Positions 18,183 to 26,749 of a stretch of DNA of 64,000 nucleotides are shown piece after piece. Position 1 is the first letter of the stretch. Each line of letters opens with the position of its first letter. Both the position numbers and the translations under genes were made by a program. The stretch lies in NCBI GenBank assembly GCA_017559135.1, contig JAFYSZ010000024.1, positions 1 through 64,000 of the forward strand, given 5' to 3'. The notes beneath the pieces were generated by a model, which saw only the letters and a list, made by a program, of their open reading frames with translations, made no database searches and had not been told where the DNA came from. This DNA is from Bacteroidales bacterium. GTDB lineage: Bacteria; Bacteroidota; Bacteroidia; Bacteroidales; P3.

Positions 18183-18190
18183 TATATTTG
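18183..18190 (+). promoter_or_regulatory. Probable -7 element of the rsfS-ftsH operon
   Basis: TATATTTG fits TAnnTTTG, 22 bases before the rsfS ATG. A TTTG at 18151 is 28 bases upstream, longer than the usual 19-20 spacing. Confidence 0.5.
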
Positions 18191-18212
18191 CATAATAATT
18201 TCATAGAATATA

Positions 18213-18584
18213 ATGGGAAAACAAAGAAAAGAAGCAGAGATTCTTTCACAAATAGCAGTGAAAGGAATACAAGAAAAAAAAGGAAAAAATATCACCATAA
18301 TAGATTTTGATGGTGTTGATGGTTCTTTATTTGAATATTATGTGATTTGCACCGCAAATTCTCCTTCTCACGTGGACGCAATTACTGATTCGATAGACAG
18401 AGAGATTAAACAAGCAACAGGACTCAATCCAAGAAAAGTGGAAGGTTTGCAAAACTGTCAATGGGTCTTGCTTGATTATTTTGATGTTGTGGTTCACGTT
18501 TTCTTAGAAGAAACAAGAGAGTTTTATAATATAGAAGCGATGTGGAAAGATATGAAACAAATTCATTTAGAAGATATAGAATAA
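18213..18584 (+). CDS. rsfS: Ribosomal silencing factor RsfS
   Basis: A 123-residue member of the RsfS/YbeB/Iojap family. It binds ribosomal protein L14 and blocks 30S-50S joining when nutrients run low. The family core is visible: ITIIDFDGVDGSLFEYYVICTA, HVDAITDSI, and the late WVLLDYFDVVVHVFLEETREFYNIEAMW. Length is normal. It heads the operon rsfS-ftsH-LUD-cdsA-psd-rluA, an order common in Bacteroidota; ftsH starts 10 bases after its stop. Confidence 0.95.
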   Translation: MGKQRKEAEILSQIAVKGIQEKKGKNITIIDFDGVDGSLFEYYVICTANSPSHVDAITDSIDREIKQATGLNPRKVEGLQNCQWVLLDYFDVVVHVFLEETREFYNIEAMWKDMKQIHLEDIE

Positions 18585-18594
18585 TAAAGGAACT

Positions 18595-20613
18595 ATGACA
18601 GGGCAAAATAAACAAAATAAAAAAGCACCGAAAATCAAATTTAAAATTTATTGGATATATATTGGCTTGCTTTTGGTCTTGGGTTTTATGATGTTTAGCG
18701 GCTCTGATGCTTCTACTTCGCGTGAAATCAATGAAGAAAAGCTCAGAGAGGTTTTGCAAAAAAAGGATTACCAAAAGATAAATGTGGTAAACAAGGAGTT
18801 TGCTGAGATTTACATCAAGCCTTCTCAAATAGAAAATGATACTTCTTACAACGATTTGAAGCCAAAGGGAACATTTGGTTCTACAAATAAGAATTATAAT
18901 GGTTTTTATATATTTAAATTTGTGGATTACGAAGATTTCCGAGCTATATTAAAGACTGTTGAAGATCAATGGGTGGCAAAAGATACGGTAGGAGTAGCAA
19001 CGCAAGTTGAAAAACAAAGAATTATTGCTGATAAACGTATTAACGTTGAATCGGAAGAGAGAAAAAGTTTCTTTGGAGATAATGGTTTCTTCATTATTTC
19101 AATGATAGTGATGATTTTTGTTTGGATATTGTTTTTTAGAATGATGCGAGGCGGTAGCAATTCTGGCGGTGGCGGAATGGGAGGAGGTATTTTTAATGTT
19201 GGAAAGAGCAAAGCACGATTATATGATAAGGATAAAGATATTTCAATCACCTTTGCAGATGTTGCAGGCTTAGAAGAAGCAAAGGTAGAGGTGAAAGAAA
19301 TTGTAGATTTCTTAAAATCACCAGCAAAATACACTAATTTAGGTGGGAAAATTCCAAAGGGAGCATTGTTAGTTGGCCCTCCCGGAACAGGAAAGACGCT
19401 TTTAGCAAAAGCAGTAGCCGGAGAAGCAAAGGTTCCTTTCTTTTCATTGTCAGGCTCTGACTTTGTAGAGATGTTTGTCGGCGTTGGAGCTTCACGAGTT
19501 AGGGATTTGTTTGAAAATGCTAAGAAAAAAGCTCCTTGTATTGTATTTATAGATGAAATTGATGCGATAGGACGTGCGAGAGGTAAGAATTTGTCTTCTG
19601 GTTCTAATGATGAAAGAGAAAATACCTTGAATCAATTGCTTACAGAAATGGACGGATTTGGTACAAATGCAGGAGTAATAATTCTTGCAGCGACAAACCG
19701 AGTAGATATTTTAGATAAAGCATTGTTAAGGGCAGGAAGATTTGATAGACAAATACATGTAGATTTGCCAGACTTACCTGAACGTAGAGCAATCTTTAAT
19801 GTACATACTAAAAAGCTTAAATTTGACCAAGAAAATGTTGATTTGGAATTTTTATCCAAGCAAACACCTGGCTTTTCTGGTGCAGACATCGCAAATGTGT
19901 GTAATGAAGCGGCTCTAATTGCAGCAAGAAAAGATAAAAAGATTATAGAAAAGCAAGATTTCTTAGATGCGGTTGATAGAATCATTGGAGGATTGGAGAA
20001 AAAGAACAAAATAATTACTCCAAAGGAAAAACGCACAATCGCTTATCATGAAGCAGGACACGCATCTGTAAGTTGGTTGTTAGAACACGCTAATCCGCTT
20101 GTAAAAGTTACGATTGTACCTCGTGGACAGGCCTTAGGAGCAGCTTGGTACTTGCCAGAAGAAAGACAAATCACTACAAAAGCTCAACTTTTAGATCAAA
20201 TGGTTTCTTTACTTGGAGGAAGGGCTGCCGAAGAGATAGTTTTCGGAGAAGTTTCCACAGGAGCGTTAAACGATTTGGAGAGAGTAACAAAGCAAGCCTA
20301 TGCAATGGTGGTTTATTATGGTCTTGACAAAGAAATAGGCAATATAAGTTTTTACGATTCAAGCGGACAAAGCGAGTATGGCTTCCAAAAACCATTCAGT
20401 GATAAGACCGCAGAAAAAATAGATGCACAAATACGTTCTATGGTTGAAGAAGCGTATAGCAAAGCAAAAGCTATCTTGACAGAAAACAGAGAAAAATTAG
20501 ATGCTTTGGCTACTATACTTGTGGAACGTGAAGTGATATTTAGAGAAGACGTAGAAAATATTTACGGAAAGCGTCCTTGGGACGAAGAACAAGCGAATGA
20601 GCAACAAGAGTAG
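18595..20613 (+). CDS. ftsH: ATP-dependent zinc metalloprotease FtsH
   Basis: A 672-residue membrane-bound AAA+ protease that degrades misfolded and regulatory membrane proteins. Two membrane helices flank a periplasmic domain: about residues 18-37 ([13 protein letters not shown]) and 162-182 ([17 protein letters not shown]), followed by a Gly-rich linker. Walker A GPPGTGKT is near residue 261, Walker [11 protein letters not shown] about 60 residues later, and the zinc site HEAGH near 484. Its periplasmic part is large, as in other Bacteroidota. The last 17 bases overlap the next gene. Confidence 0.97.
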   Translation: MTGQNKQNKKAPKIKFKIYWIYIGLLLVLGFMMFSGSDASTSREINEEKLREVLQKKDYQKINVVNKEFAEIYIKPSQIENDTSYNDLKPKGTFGSTNKNYNGFYIFKFVDYEDFRAILKTVEDQWVAKDTVGVATQVEKQRIIADKRINVESEERKSFFGDNGFFIISMIVMIFVWILFFRMMRGGSNSGGGGMGGGIFNVGKSKARLYDKDKDISITFADVAGLEEAKVEVKEIVDFLKSPAKYTNLGGKIPKGALLVGPPGTGKTLLAKAVAGEAKVPFFSLSGSDFVEMFVGVGASRVRDLFENAKKKAPCIVFIDEIDAIGRARGKNLSSGSNDERENTLNQLLTEMDGFGTNAGVIILAATNRVDILDKALLRAGRFDRQIHVDLPDLPERRAIFNVHTKKLKFDQENVDLEFLSKQTPGFSGADIANVCNEAALIAARKDKKIIEKQDFLDAVDRIIGGLEKKNKIITPKEKRTIAYHEAGHASVSWLLEHANPLVKVTIVPRGQALGAAWYLPEERQITTKAQLLDQMVSLLGGRAAEEIVFGEVSTGALNDLERVTKQAYAMVVYYGLDKEIGNISFYDSSGQSEYGFQKPFSDKTAEKIDAQIRSMVEEAYSKAKAILTENREKLDALATILVEREVIFREDVENIYGKRPWDEEQANEQQE

Positions 20614-21181
20614 ACGAGAATTATTCTTCAAAGTATTGAAACAAAATGTTATAAAAGAAGAAATAGGAGAATTTGCAAAGGAAGATTCTCCTGTTTCTTA
20701 TTCTAAGATAGAAGAAGATGAGTTAATGGTTTTTGCAGAAAGGTTTGTGAAGGCCAAAGGTCGATTTGTCTATTGTGAAAACGAAAAAGATTTTATTTTC
20801 AAACTAAATTCTCTCATTGAATATAGGAAATGGGGGAATATTTTTGCCTTTAATGAGAATTTAAATTTGTATTTAAATAATGTAGGTATTAAAACAACTT
20901 CTGAAAGTGAAAAAGCAATAGTAGGAATTAGTCTATGTCAGGCTTTGATTGCTGATTCTGGAAGTGTTCTTATTACATCAAATCAAGGTTTTGGCGAAAA
21001 AGTAAATAAATTACCTTCTGTATTTATTGTTTTTGCTCACTCTTCACAAGTTTTCCCTAATTACAAAGCAGCAATTCAGCCTTTATTGAAAAATATTCCT
21101 CAAAATATTTCTACCTTTTTGCCAAGTGAGGCATTGAAGCAATCGGTTGTTGAATTTTATCTTTATTTAATAGAACAATAA
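20597..21181 (+). CDS. LUD domain protein (LutC/YkgG-like)
   Basis: A 194-residue protein whose C-terminal half matches the LUD fold: GISLCQALIADSGSVLIT, then VFIVFAHSSQVFPNYKAAIQ. In LutC this domain belongs to the lactate oxidation complex, but here there is no LutA/LutB and the gene is embedded in a membrane-quality/phospholipid operon, as is usual in Bacteroidota, so a lactate role is doubtful. The ATG overlaps the end of ftsH in another frame (20597-20613), suggesting coupled translation. The N-terminal part is not recognised. Confidence 0.8.
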   Translation: MSNKSRRELFFKVLKQNVIKEEIGEFAKEDSPVSYSKIEEDELMVFAERFVKAKGRFVYCENEKDFIFKLNSLIEYRKWGNIFAFNENLNLYLNNVGIKTTSESEKAIVGISLCQALIADSGSVLITSNQGFGEKVNKLPSVFIVFAHSSQVFPNYKAAIQPLLKNIPQNISTFLPSEALKQSVVEFYLYLIEQ

Positions 21182-21189
21182 CAAAGAAT

Positions 21190-22002
21190 ATGAATGATTT
21201 ATTAAAAAGAACTCTTACAGGAGCAGTGTATGTGGCAAGTGTTTTGGCCGCAATTTGTTTTAATCCGATAATTTCTTCTATTTATTTTGGAATAATAGGA
21301 ATTATTGCATTGAGTGAATTTTATAATATTACATCAAAAAAATCGCAAAAACTTAATCCGATTCTTGCTTATTTGACAGCCGTTTCTCTTTATACGACAA
21401 TTGCATTGTATTCTTTTGGTATTGATTTTAAAATACCATTTTTGATAGGTGTAGTCTCGATTATTGCAATTTTTATCTCGGCTTTGTATCAAAAAAATGA
21501 AAATCCTTTTACTTCAATTGCTTATACAATTTGCGGATTGGTTTATATAATTTTACCAATCTCAACAACAAATCTTATAATTCAATATAATTCGGAATTT
21601 CAGCCTCTATTACTTTTAAGTATCTTTATTTTAGCGTGGTGTAATGACACTTTCGCATATTTAACAGGTGTAAAATTTGGAAAACATCGCCTTTTTGAAA
21701 GACATTCTCCTAAGAAAAGTTGGGAAGGTTTTGTTGGAGGATTTTTATTTACTATAATTGCAGGTGTTGTTATTTCAAAATTTTCTAATATATTTGCAAT
21801 ACAACATTGGATAGTGATTTCAGTAATTGTTTCGACAATAGGAACACTTGGAGACTTAGTTGAATCAATGTTTAAGCGTCAAATGGGAGTGAAAGATAGT
21901 GGAAAGATTTTGCCGGGTCATGGAGGAATTTTAGATCGCTTTGATATTTTATTCATAGTCTTACCAATAGTTTGGGTTTATTTAGAAATAATTGTAAAAT
22001 AA
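21190..22002 (+). CDS. cdsA: Phosphatidate cytidylyltransferase
   Basis: A 270-residue integral membrane enzyme that makes CDP-diacylglycerol from phosphatidate and CTP, the precursor of phosphatidylserine and phosphatidylglycerol. The C-terminal CDS signature is clear: SMFKRQMGVKDSGK, then LPGHGGILDRFD at about residues 240-252. Seven to eight hydrophobic segments precede it. The phosphatidylserine decarboxylase gene follows after 6 bases, so two steps of phosphatidylethanolamine synthesis lie together. Confidence 0.95.
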   Translation: MNDLLKRTLTGAVYVASVLAAICFNPIISSIYFGIIGIIALSEFYNITSKKSQKLNPILAYLTAVSLYTTIALYSFGIDFKIPFLIGVVSIIAIFISALYQKNENPFTSIAYTICGLVYIILPISTTNLIIQYNSEFQPLLLLSIFILAWCNDTFAYLTGVKFGKHRLFERHSPKKSWEGFVGGFLFTIIAGVVISKFSNIFAIQHWIVISVIVSTIGTLGDLVESMFKRQMGVKDSGKILPGHGGILDRFDILFIVLPIVWVYLEIIVK

Positions 22003-22008
22003 AAGAAT

Positions 22009-22665
22009 ATGTACATTCATAAGGAAGGATACAAGATTAGTATCTCGATTATTATCATCACAGTATTGGCAATAGTTGCTATGTTCTGCTTTATAAAGGA
22101 GTGGAACGTGTTTTGGTATCTATTAATTGCAGGATTGTTGATTTTTGATTTTGTAATAATCCGCTTTTTTAGGATTCCATCAAGAGATTTGGCCTCAAAC
22201 CCTAATCAAGTTATTGCTTCGGCAGACGGAACAATAGTTGTAGTGGAAAAAGTATTTGAACCAGAAGTGTTAAAGACTGAATGTATTCAAATTTCTACAT
22301 TTATGTCGCCAAATAACGTTCATGTAAATCGCTATCCTGTTTCTGGAAAAGTTGTTTACGTTAATTATCATTCAGGACGCTATCTAATAGCAAAGCATCC
22401 TAAAAGTTCAACTTTAAATGAACGTACAACAGTTTGTGTAGAGACTGAAAAAGGAAAGAAAGTCGTTATAAGACAAATCGCAGGTGCTCTTGCAAGAAGA
22501 ATTGTCTGCTATGCACAAGAAGGAGATGAGGTAAAGCAAGGCTCAGAACTTGGATTTATAAAATTTGGCTCACGTGTAGATTTGTTTATCCCTATTGACT
22601 CGCAAGTTCACGCCGAATTAGAAGATAAAGTCAAAGGAGGAATTTCAATTCTTGCAAGTATATGA
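22009..22665 (+). CDS. psd: Phosphatidylserine decarboxylase (short, archaeal-type)
   Basis: A 218-residue proenzyme that decarboxylates phosphatidylserine to phosphatidylethanolamine. Two N-terminal membrane helices lie at about residues 11-30 and 33-52. The self-cleavage site is in KFGSRVDLF, where Ser188 would become the pyruvoyl group of the alpha chain; this short form uses FGS in place of the LGST of E. coli. The motif FMSPNNVHVNRYPVSG is also diagnostic. Its stop overlaps the start of the pseudouridine synthase gene (ATGA), indicating coupled translation. Confidence 0.93.
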   Translation: MYIHKEGYKISISIIIITVLAIVAMFCFIKEWNVFWYLLIAGLLIFDFVIIRFFRIPSRDLASNPNQVIASADGTIVVVEKVFEPEVLKTECIQISTFMSPNNVHVNRYPVSGKVVYVNYHSGRYLIAKHPKSSTLNERTTVCVETEKGKKVVIRQIAGALARRIVCYAQEGDEVKQGSELGFIKFGSRVDLFIPIDSQVHAELEDKVKGGISILASI

Positions 22666-23360
22666 GCATAGAATTAGAAAAACAAATTCTTTTTGAAGAC
22701 AATCACATAATAATTCTTAATAAACGCTCTTCGCAAATCGTACATAGCGATAAAACAGGTGATGTTTCTCTTGAAGAAATGGTGAAACATTACCTTAAAA
22801 CAAAGTATAATAAACCCGGAAACGTTTATTGCGGTTTGGTTCATCGCTTAGATCGTCCTGTAAGTGGCGTTGTGATTTTTGCAAAGACAGAAAAAGCACT
22901 TGTTCGTCTTAATAAAATGATGAAAGAACGTCAAATACATAAGACATATTGGGCAATAGTGCGTAATTGTAAGATAAAAGAAAAAGATACCTTAAAGAAT
23001 TTTCTTGTTCGCAATGAAAAACAAAACAAATCCTACGTTACAAAAGACGTAAACAAAGGATTGTATGCAGAATTAGACTATAAATTACTTGCAAAAAGCG
23101 ATAACTATCAATTGTTGCAAGTAAATCTCAAAACAGGACGCCATCATCAAATAAGAGTTCAATTATCTAATATAGGTTGTCCAATAAAGGGCGATTTAAA
23201 ATATGGATTTGAAAGAAGTAATAAAGACGCTTCAATATCACTTCACGCACGAGAAATAGAATTTCTTCACCCTGTCAAAAAAGAACAAATAAAAATTACA
23301 GCACCTCTGCCAAAGGATTCTCTATGGCAATGGTTTGAAGAAAATATTTCTAATGATTAA
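22662..23360 (+). CDS. RluA-family pseudouridine synthase
   Basis: A 232-residue RNA pseudouridine synthase. The catalytic motif HRLDRPVSG has its aspartate near residue 64, and NLKTGRHHQIRVQ is the second conserved motif. There is no N-terminal S4 domain, so it resembles the short RluA/TruC-like group, which modifies rRNA or tRNA; the exact site cannot be told. It is the last gene of the rsfS-ftsH operon, joined to psd by a 4-base overlap. Confidence 0.9.
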   Translation: MSIELEKQILFEDNHIIILNKRSSQIVHSDKTGDVSLEEMVKHYLKTKYNKPGNVYCGLVHRLDRPVSGVVIFAKTEKALVRLNKMMKERQIHKTYWAIVRNCKIKEKDTLKNFLVRNEKQNKSYVTKDVNKGLYAELDYKLLAKSDNYQLLQVNLKTGRHHQIRVQLSNIGCPIKGDLKYGFERSNKDASISLHAREIEFLHPVKKEQIKITAPLPKDSLWQWFEENISND

Positions 23361-23470
23361 GAATTAGTTATTCAAGTTATTCCTTATTTACCTTTCGTAT
23401 TATTGATAAGCTATAATATAACAAATAACGATTACCATTATAACCCCCTTTTTATTTATATGATTTTTTT

Positions 23471-23478
23471 TAATTTTG
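23471..23478 (+). promoter_or_regulatory. Probable -7 element of the Fic gene
   Basis: TAATTTTG fits TAnnTTTG, 49 bases before the ATG at 23528; no clear -33 TTTG. Confidence 0.4.
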
Positions 23479-23527
23479 CACTCGTAATTCAATATTACAT
23501 AGAATTAACAATAAAAAAATTGTAGAT

Positions 23528-24646
23528 ATGGGAAAAAATAATCAGTACAATATACCACTATTACCATTACCTTTTGATATTGAAACAAAACCAATATTAA
23601 AACAACTCAGTAGTTCAAGAAGTGCATTGGCTGAATTAAAAGGTTTTGCACGGATCATTCCAAATGAAGCAATCTTGATAAGCACTTTAACGCTTCAAGA
23701 AGCAAAAGATAGTTCCGCAATAGAAAGTATAGTAACTACTCACGATGAATTGTATAAAGCAGACTTGGAAGTAAAAGATTATATAATTTCTGCATCTACA
23801 AAAGAAGTATTAAATTACAGAGAAGCAATACAAAAAGGCTTCTATTTAGTAAAAGACAAAGGATTATTAACTAATAGCGTGCTAAAACAAATACAAGAAC
23901 GACTTGAAGGTAATAAAGCAGGATTTAGAACTACATCAGGAACAACCTTAAAAGACTCTTATGGTAATATAATATACACTCCGCCACAAGAAGCAAACGA
24001 AATAAATGATTTAATGGCAAATCTTGAAATATTTATAAATGATGAAGCAATGTCAGATATAGACCCCTTAATAAAGATAGCCATTATTCATCATCAATTT
24101 GAAAGTATTCACCCTTTTTATGACGGAAATGGGAGGACAGGGCGTATATTGATAATACTATATTTAGTAGCAAACAACCTTCTTGATCTTCCAATACTAT
24201 ATCTTAGCCGTTACATCACAAATAACAAAGCAGAATATTATCGCTTACTTCAAAAAGTCAGAGACTCGAACGGAGAAATGAAAGATTGGTGTAATTGGAT
24301 ACTTTTTATCTTAAAAGGGATAGAAAAAACTGCATTAGATACTATAAAAATGATACAAGAAATAGATAGTATAATGCGAGAATTTAAAAGTGTTTTGCGA
24401 CCTTTATTTGGAAAACAATACAAACACGAACTAATTAACAATCTATTCTTTCATCCTTATACAAAGATAGAGTTCATTCAAAGAGATATGCAAGTATCAC
24501 GTAACACAGCATCCAAATACCTTGAATGGATAGTTGAAGTTGGTTTATTAGAGAAAGTAAAAGTCGGAAAGACTAATTATTATTTTAACATAAAACTAAT
24601 AGACTTATTTGTTAATCATAAAGCAAAAGAATCTTCATTACAATAG
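23528..24646 (+). CDS. Fic family protein (likely AMP transferase)
   Basis: A 372-residue Fic/DOC protein. The catalytic motif is HPFYDGNGRTGR, His195 to Arg206, complete for AMP transfer from ATP to a target hydroxyl. An N-terminal Fic_N-like region contains an inhibitory helix, SSAIES at residues 62-67, in the place where class II Fic proteins have (S/T)xxxE(G/N); Glu66 would block ATP binding, so it is probably self-inhibited. Residues about 300-365 look like a winged-helix DNA-binding domain (FIQRDMQVSRNTASKYLEWIVEVGLL). That architecture is common in bacterial chromosomes and may reflect autoregulation. It stands alone with its own promoter and terminator, unlike its operon neighbours, and could be acquired; base composition is not clearly different. 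Confidence 0.88.
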   Translation: MGKNNQYNIPLLPLPFDIETKPILKQLSSSRSALAELKGFARIIPNEAILISTLTLQEAKDSSAIESIVTTHDELYKADLEVKDYIISASTKEVLNYREAIQKGFYLVKDKGLLTNSVLKQIQERLEGNKAGFRTTSGTTLKDSYGNIIYTPPQEANEINDLMANLEIFINDEAMSDIDPLIKIAIIHHQFESIHPFYDGNGRTGRILIILYLVANNLLDLPILYLSRYITNNKAEYYRLLQKVRDSNGEMKDWCNWILFILKGIEKTALDTIKMIQEIDSIMREFKSVLRPLFGKQYKHELINNLFFHPYTKIEFIQRDMQVSRNTASKYLEWIVEVGLLEKVKVGKTNYYFNIKLIDLFVNHKAKESSLQ

Positions 24647-24683
24647 ACATACTCAAAAAAACGCATTTTTTAAGCATATAATG

Positions 24684-24772
24684 AATAACGTGCTCAAAAA
24701 ACTTAAAAATTTGAGCACGTTATTTATTATATGTTCAAGAAAAGGTCATTTCTTGAACATATTTTTGTTTTT
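24684..24772. terminator. Two tandem hairpins between convergent genes
   Basis: Hairpin 1 has a perfect 15-bp stem (24684-24698 with 24710-24724). Hairpin 2 has a perfect 14-bp stem (24729-24742 with 24749-24762) and a T tract at 24763-24772. They serve the Fic gene (+) and the leucine-rich-repeat gene (-), whose stop codon directly abuts. Confidence 0.85.
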
Positions 24773-25963
24773 TTACTCCTTAATCACTTTTCGCATTATT
24801 GCCTTGTCGTTATTAGTTAGTCGCAAATAATAAGCACCTGCTGGCAATGATTCAATGTTTATTGTCTTTGCATTAGTGAAAGTAAAGATTGTTTTTCCTG
24901 TTAGGTCAATTACTTCTACCTTTTCTATCATTTGACTGAAAGTAATTTCGCTTTTTGTTGGGTTAGGGAAGAAAGAAAGTTCTGAATGCTCAACGTCCAT
25001 TAAAGAAGATTCATTTATTTCTGCAAAGATAGCAGAAAAAGTTGTATCGCTTGAAAGTGCAACCGTTCTTGGATTGTCTGTATTTCCGTCATTCCAAATT
25101 ACAAATCTATAACCCTCATTTGCAGTTGCAGTAAGCGTACCGATAGAGCAATCACTCTCAACAGCAACAGAGCCAAACGTTTCGTCATTCACAGATACCT
25201 CAACGTTATATCCACTCTCCGAAATTCTGCCTGCAAAAAACATATTCCATGTAGAAGTAGAATAATCCTCCGAACTACCACAAGGAACGATTAATGTAGC
25301 AGTATTAGGATTAGGGAAAACAGTATTGTCTGCAAGAGTTGGCGGAGTAGTTGCTAAGCAAGTAACATTCTGTAAGGAAGAACAACCTTCAAACGCTTCA
25401 TTTCCAATAGAAGTAACATTATTACCAATATTAACAGAAGTTAAAGAAGATAATTCTTTAGCAAAACGGTTTGGTATTCTTTGCACACTATCACCAATGT
25501 TTATTGTAGTTATAGGACAATCAAAGAAAGGTGAAAGATTATAAAAATCATTACAATTTATAGCATTAAAGTTTAACGTATTTAAACTACTGCAATTATA
25601 GAAAGCATCATATCCAATATAAGTAAGACTATTACCAATACTAATATAAGTTAAACTTCTGCAATTATAGAAGGCATTGTTTCCGATAGCAATTACACTA
25701 TTAGCAATAGTAACAGAAGTTAAACTACTACAATTATAGAAAGCCCACTCTTCAATAGAAGTAACACTATAAGTTGTTTCGTTATAAGTTACTGTTTCGG
25801 GAATGTTTGCGGTTGTGATTGATAAATTTGCATCATGAACTTCTACTTGCGGTGGATTTGTTGATATTACTCCATAGGTTAAATCTCCTATTGTAAACGC
25901 TGTTTGTGCCGAAAGCACGTTTGCACATAGCAGAGTGCAGATAAAGAATATTGTTCTTTTCAT
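24773..25963 (-). CDS. BspA-like leucine-rich-repeat surface protein with T9SS sorting domain
   Basis: A 396-residue secreted protein. Signal peptide at residues 1-19 (ending VLSAQ); LRR_5/BspA-type repeats at about 50-215 with recurring NVTSIGNEAFEGCSSLQNV-like units; a beta-grasp repeat of the InlB B type at about 250-315 (GSVAVES...GYRFVIWNDG...DTTFSAIFAE); and a type A T9SS sorting domain from about 325 (SFFPNPTKSE) to the end (AGAYYLRLTNN). BspA-like proteins are adhesins binding host or bacterial surfaces. No promoter box was found in the 48 bases between this gene and the structured RNA upstream, so the two may share a transcript. Confidence 0.88.
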   Translation of the reverse strand: MKRTIFFICTLLCANVLSAQTAFTIGDLTYGVISTNPPQVEVHDANLSITTANIPETVTYNETTYSVTSIEEWAFYNCSSLTSVTIANSVIAIGNNAFYNCRSLTYISIGNSLTYIGYDAFYNCSSLNTLNFNAINCNDFYNLSPFFDCPITTINIGDSVQRIPNRFAKELSSLTSVNIGNNVTSIGNEAFEGCSSLQNVTCLATTPPTLADNTVFPNPNTATLIVPCGSSEDYSTSTWNMFFAGRISESGYNVEVSVNDETFGSVAVESDCSIGTLTATANEGYRFVIWNDGNTDNPRTVALSSDTTFSAIFAEINESSLMDVEHSELSFFPNPTKSEITFSQMIEKVEVIDLTGKTIFTFTNAKTINIESLPAGAYYLRLTNNDKAIMRKVIKE

Positions 25964-26004
25964 TTTTTTTAAATTTTATTTGTTAATAATTAAATTGTTG
26001 CTTA

Positions 26005-26204
26005 ATGAAAAGACATTAAAAAAGACGTGAGCCTTGTCTTACCGTAATATGAGGTTCTGGACTACCTGTTCACTAAAATAAGAAAAGCCCACGATATACT
26101 CGTGAGCGTTTTCTGCTTTTCTTCTTAGTGAACTTTTATGAAATTGTCCAGATTTCATATTACTAAGTATAAGCAAAAACGCTTTTTTATGTCATTAAAT
26201 TTTC
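26005..26204 (-). ncRNA. Rod-shaped structured RNA, 6S RNA-like candidate
   Basis: A near-continuous self-complementary rod read on the minus strand. Paired blocks, outside to inside: 26182-26193 with 26012-26024; 26155-26163 with 26044-26052; 26146-26152 with 26056-26062; 26125-26133 with 26068-26076; 26115-26123 with 26080-26088; 26100-26104 with 26090-26094. Between the third and fourth blocks is an asymmetric central bubble of 12 bases against 5. A consensus promoter (26211-26241) would start transcription at about 26205, and a short AAGAC/GTCTT hairpin with six T residues lies near the 3' end. Length near 190, a closing stem and a central bubble are the 6S RNA plan (RNA polymerase sequestration). 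No sequence match could be run, so a structured leader of the LRR gene remains possible. Confidence 0.55.
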
Positions 26205-26210
26205 AGTTTG

Positions 26211-26241
26211 CAAATGTATAACAAATTTTTAAAAGCACAAA
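26211..26241 (-). promoter_or_regulatory. Promoter of the 6S-like RNA
   Basis: On the minus strand TTTG (26238-26241), 19 bases, then TACATTTG (26211-26218): exact fit to the Bacteroidota promoter. No equivalent promoter is seen on the plus strand, which fixes the direction of the RNA. Confidence 0.7.
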
Positions 26242-26697
26242 AAAACTTCAAACAAAGTTTTAGGAGGTAAAAATCTTTATTTTGCGGAAATTTCATTTTG
26301 CGAAAAAAAGTAGTTCCTTGACCAAAATTGAGCGAAAAACAAGAGTAATTTTTCTGAAAGCTCGTTTAGAAATTTCTAAATCAGGGATAGAAATTTCTAA
26401 ATCAAGGATAGAAAAAATTAAATCAAGGTTTTTTTTGGAAAAAATCAATGAAAAAATTGAAAAAAACAGCGAAAAAATCGCAAAAAACAAAGACTTTTTT
26501 GGCAAAAATTGGGCTTTAAAAAATTAAGTCATTGATTTACTGATTTTTAGTTAAGGGCTTATATTTTCAATATTTGCGAACAGAAAATTTAGAGTTGAAA
26601 ATATCGCAAGCATTCGGCGTTAAATTTATAGAAATTTTGTTTACATCCAAAAATTCGTGGCGAATCTAATTTATTAGCCCTATTAAAAAAAATAAAA
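26242..26697. other. Gene-free stretch with short repeats and an inverted-repeat element
   Basis: No credible gene is present. The stretch holds a Lys/Glu-rich low-complexity region, three 21-bp tandem repeats (26367-26429), and an element bounded by AGGGCT (26554) and AGCCCT (26676-26681) with an inner 10-bp inverted repeat (26561-26570 with 26595-26604). No terminator or promoter is attached to the latter, so its strand and nature are open. Confidence 0.5.
26367..26429 (+). repeat. Three 21-bp tandem repeats
   Basis: Units at 26367-26387, 26388-26408 and 26409-26429. The first two differ at one base; each contains the palindrome AGAAATTTCT followed by AAATCAAGG. The third is degenerate. 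Confidence 0.85.
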
Positions 26698-26728
26698 AAT
26701 AAGGGAAGAATTAAATTCCTCCCTTATT
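26680..26728 (-). terminator. Terminator of the arcC-arcB operon
   Basis: Stem AATAAGGGA (26698-26706) with TCCCTTATT (26720-26728), extended inward by GAAT/ATTC pairs; on the minus strand it is followed by a long T-rich tract (26697 to 26680). Confidence 0.85.
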
Positions 26729-26749
26729 TCTATTAAGATTGCAAAGCAA

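Noticed and set aside
26282..26527. 81-codon open frame, Lys/Glu/Ile-rich
   Set aside because: It begins only with TTG, consists of low complexity encoded by tandem repeats in A-rich DNA, has no promoter box and a mirror open frame on the other strand; not supported as a gene.
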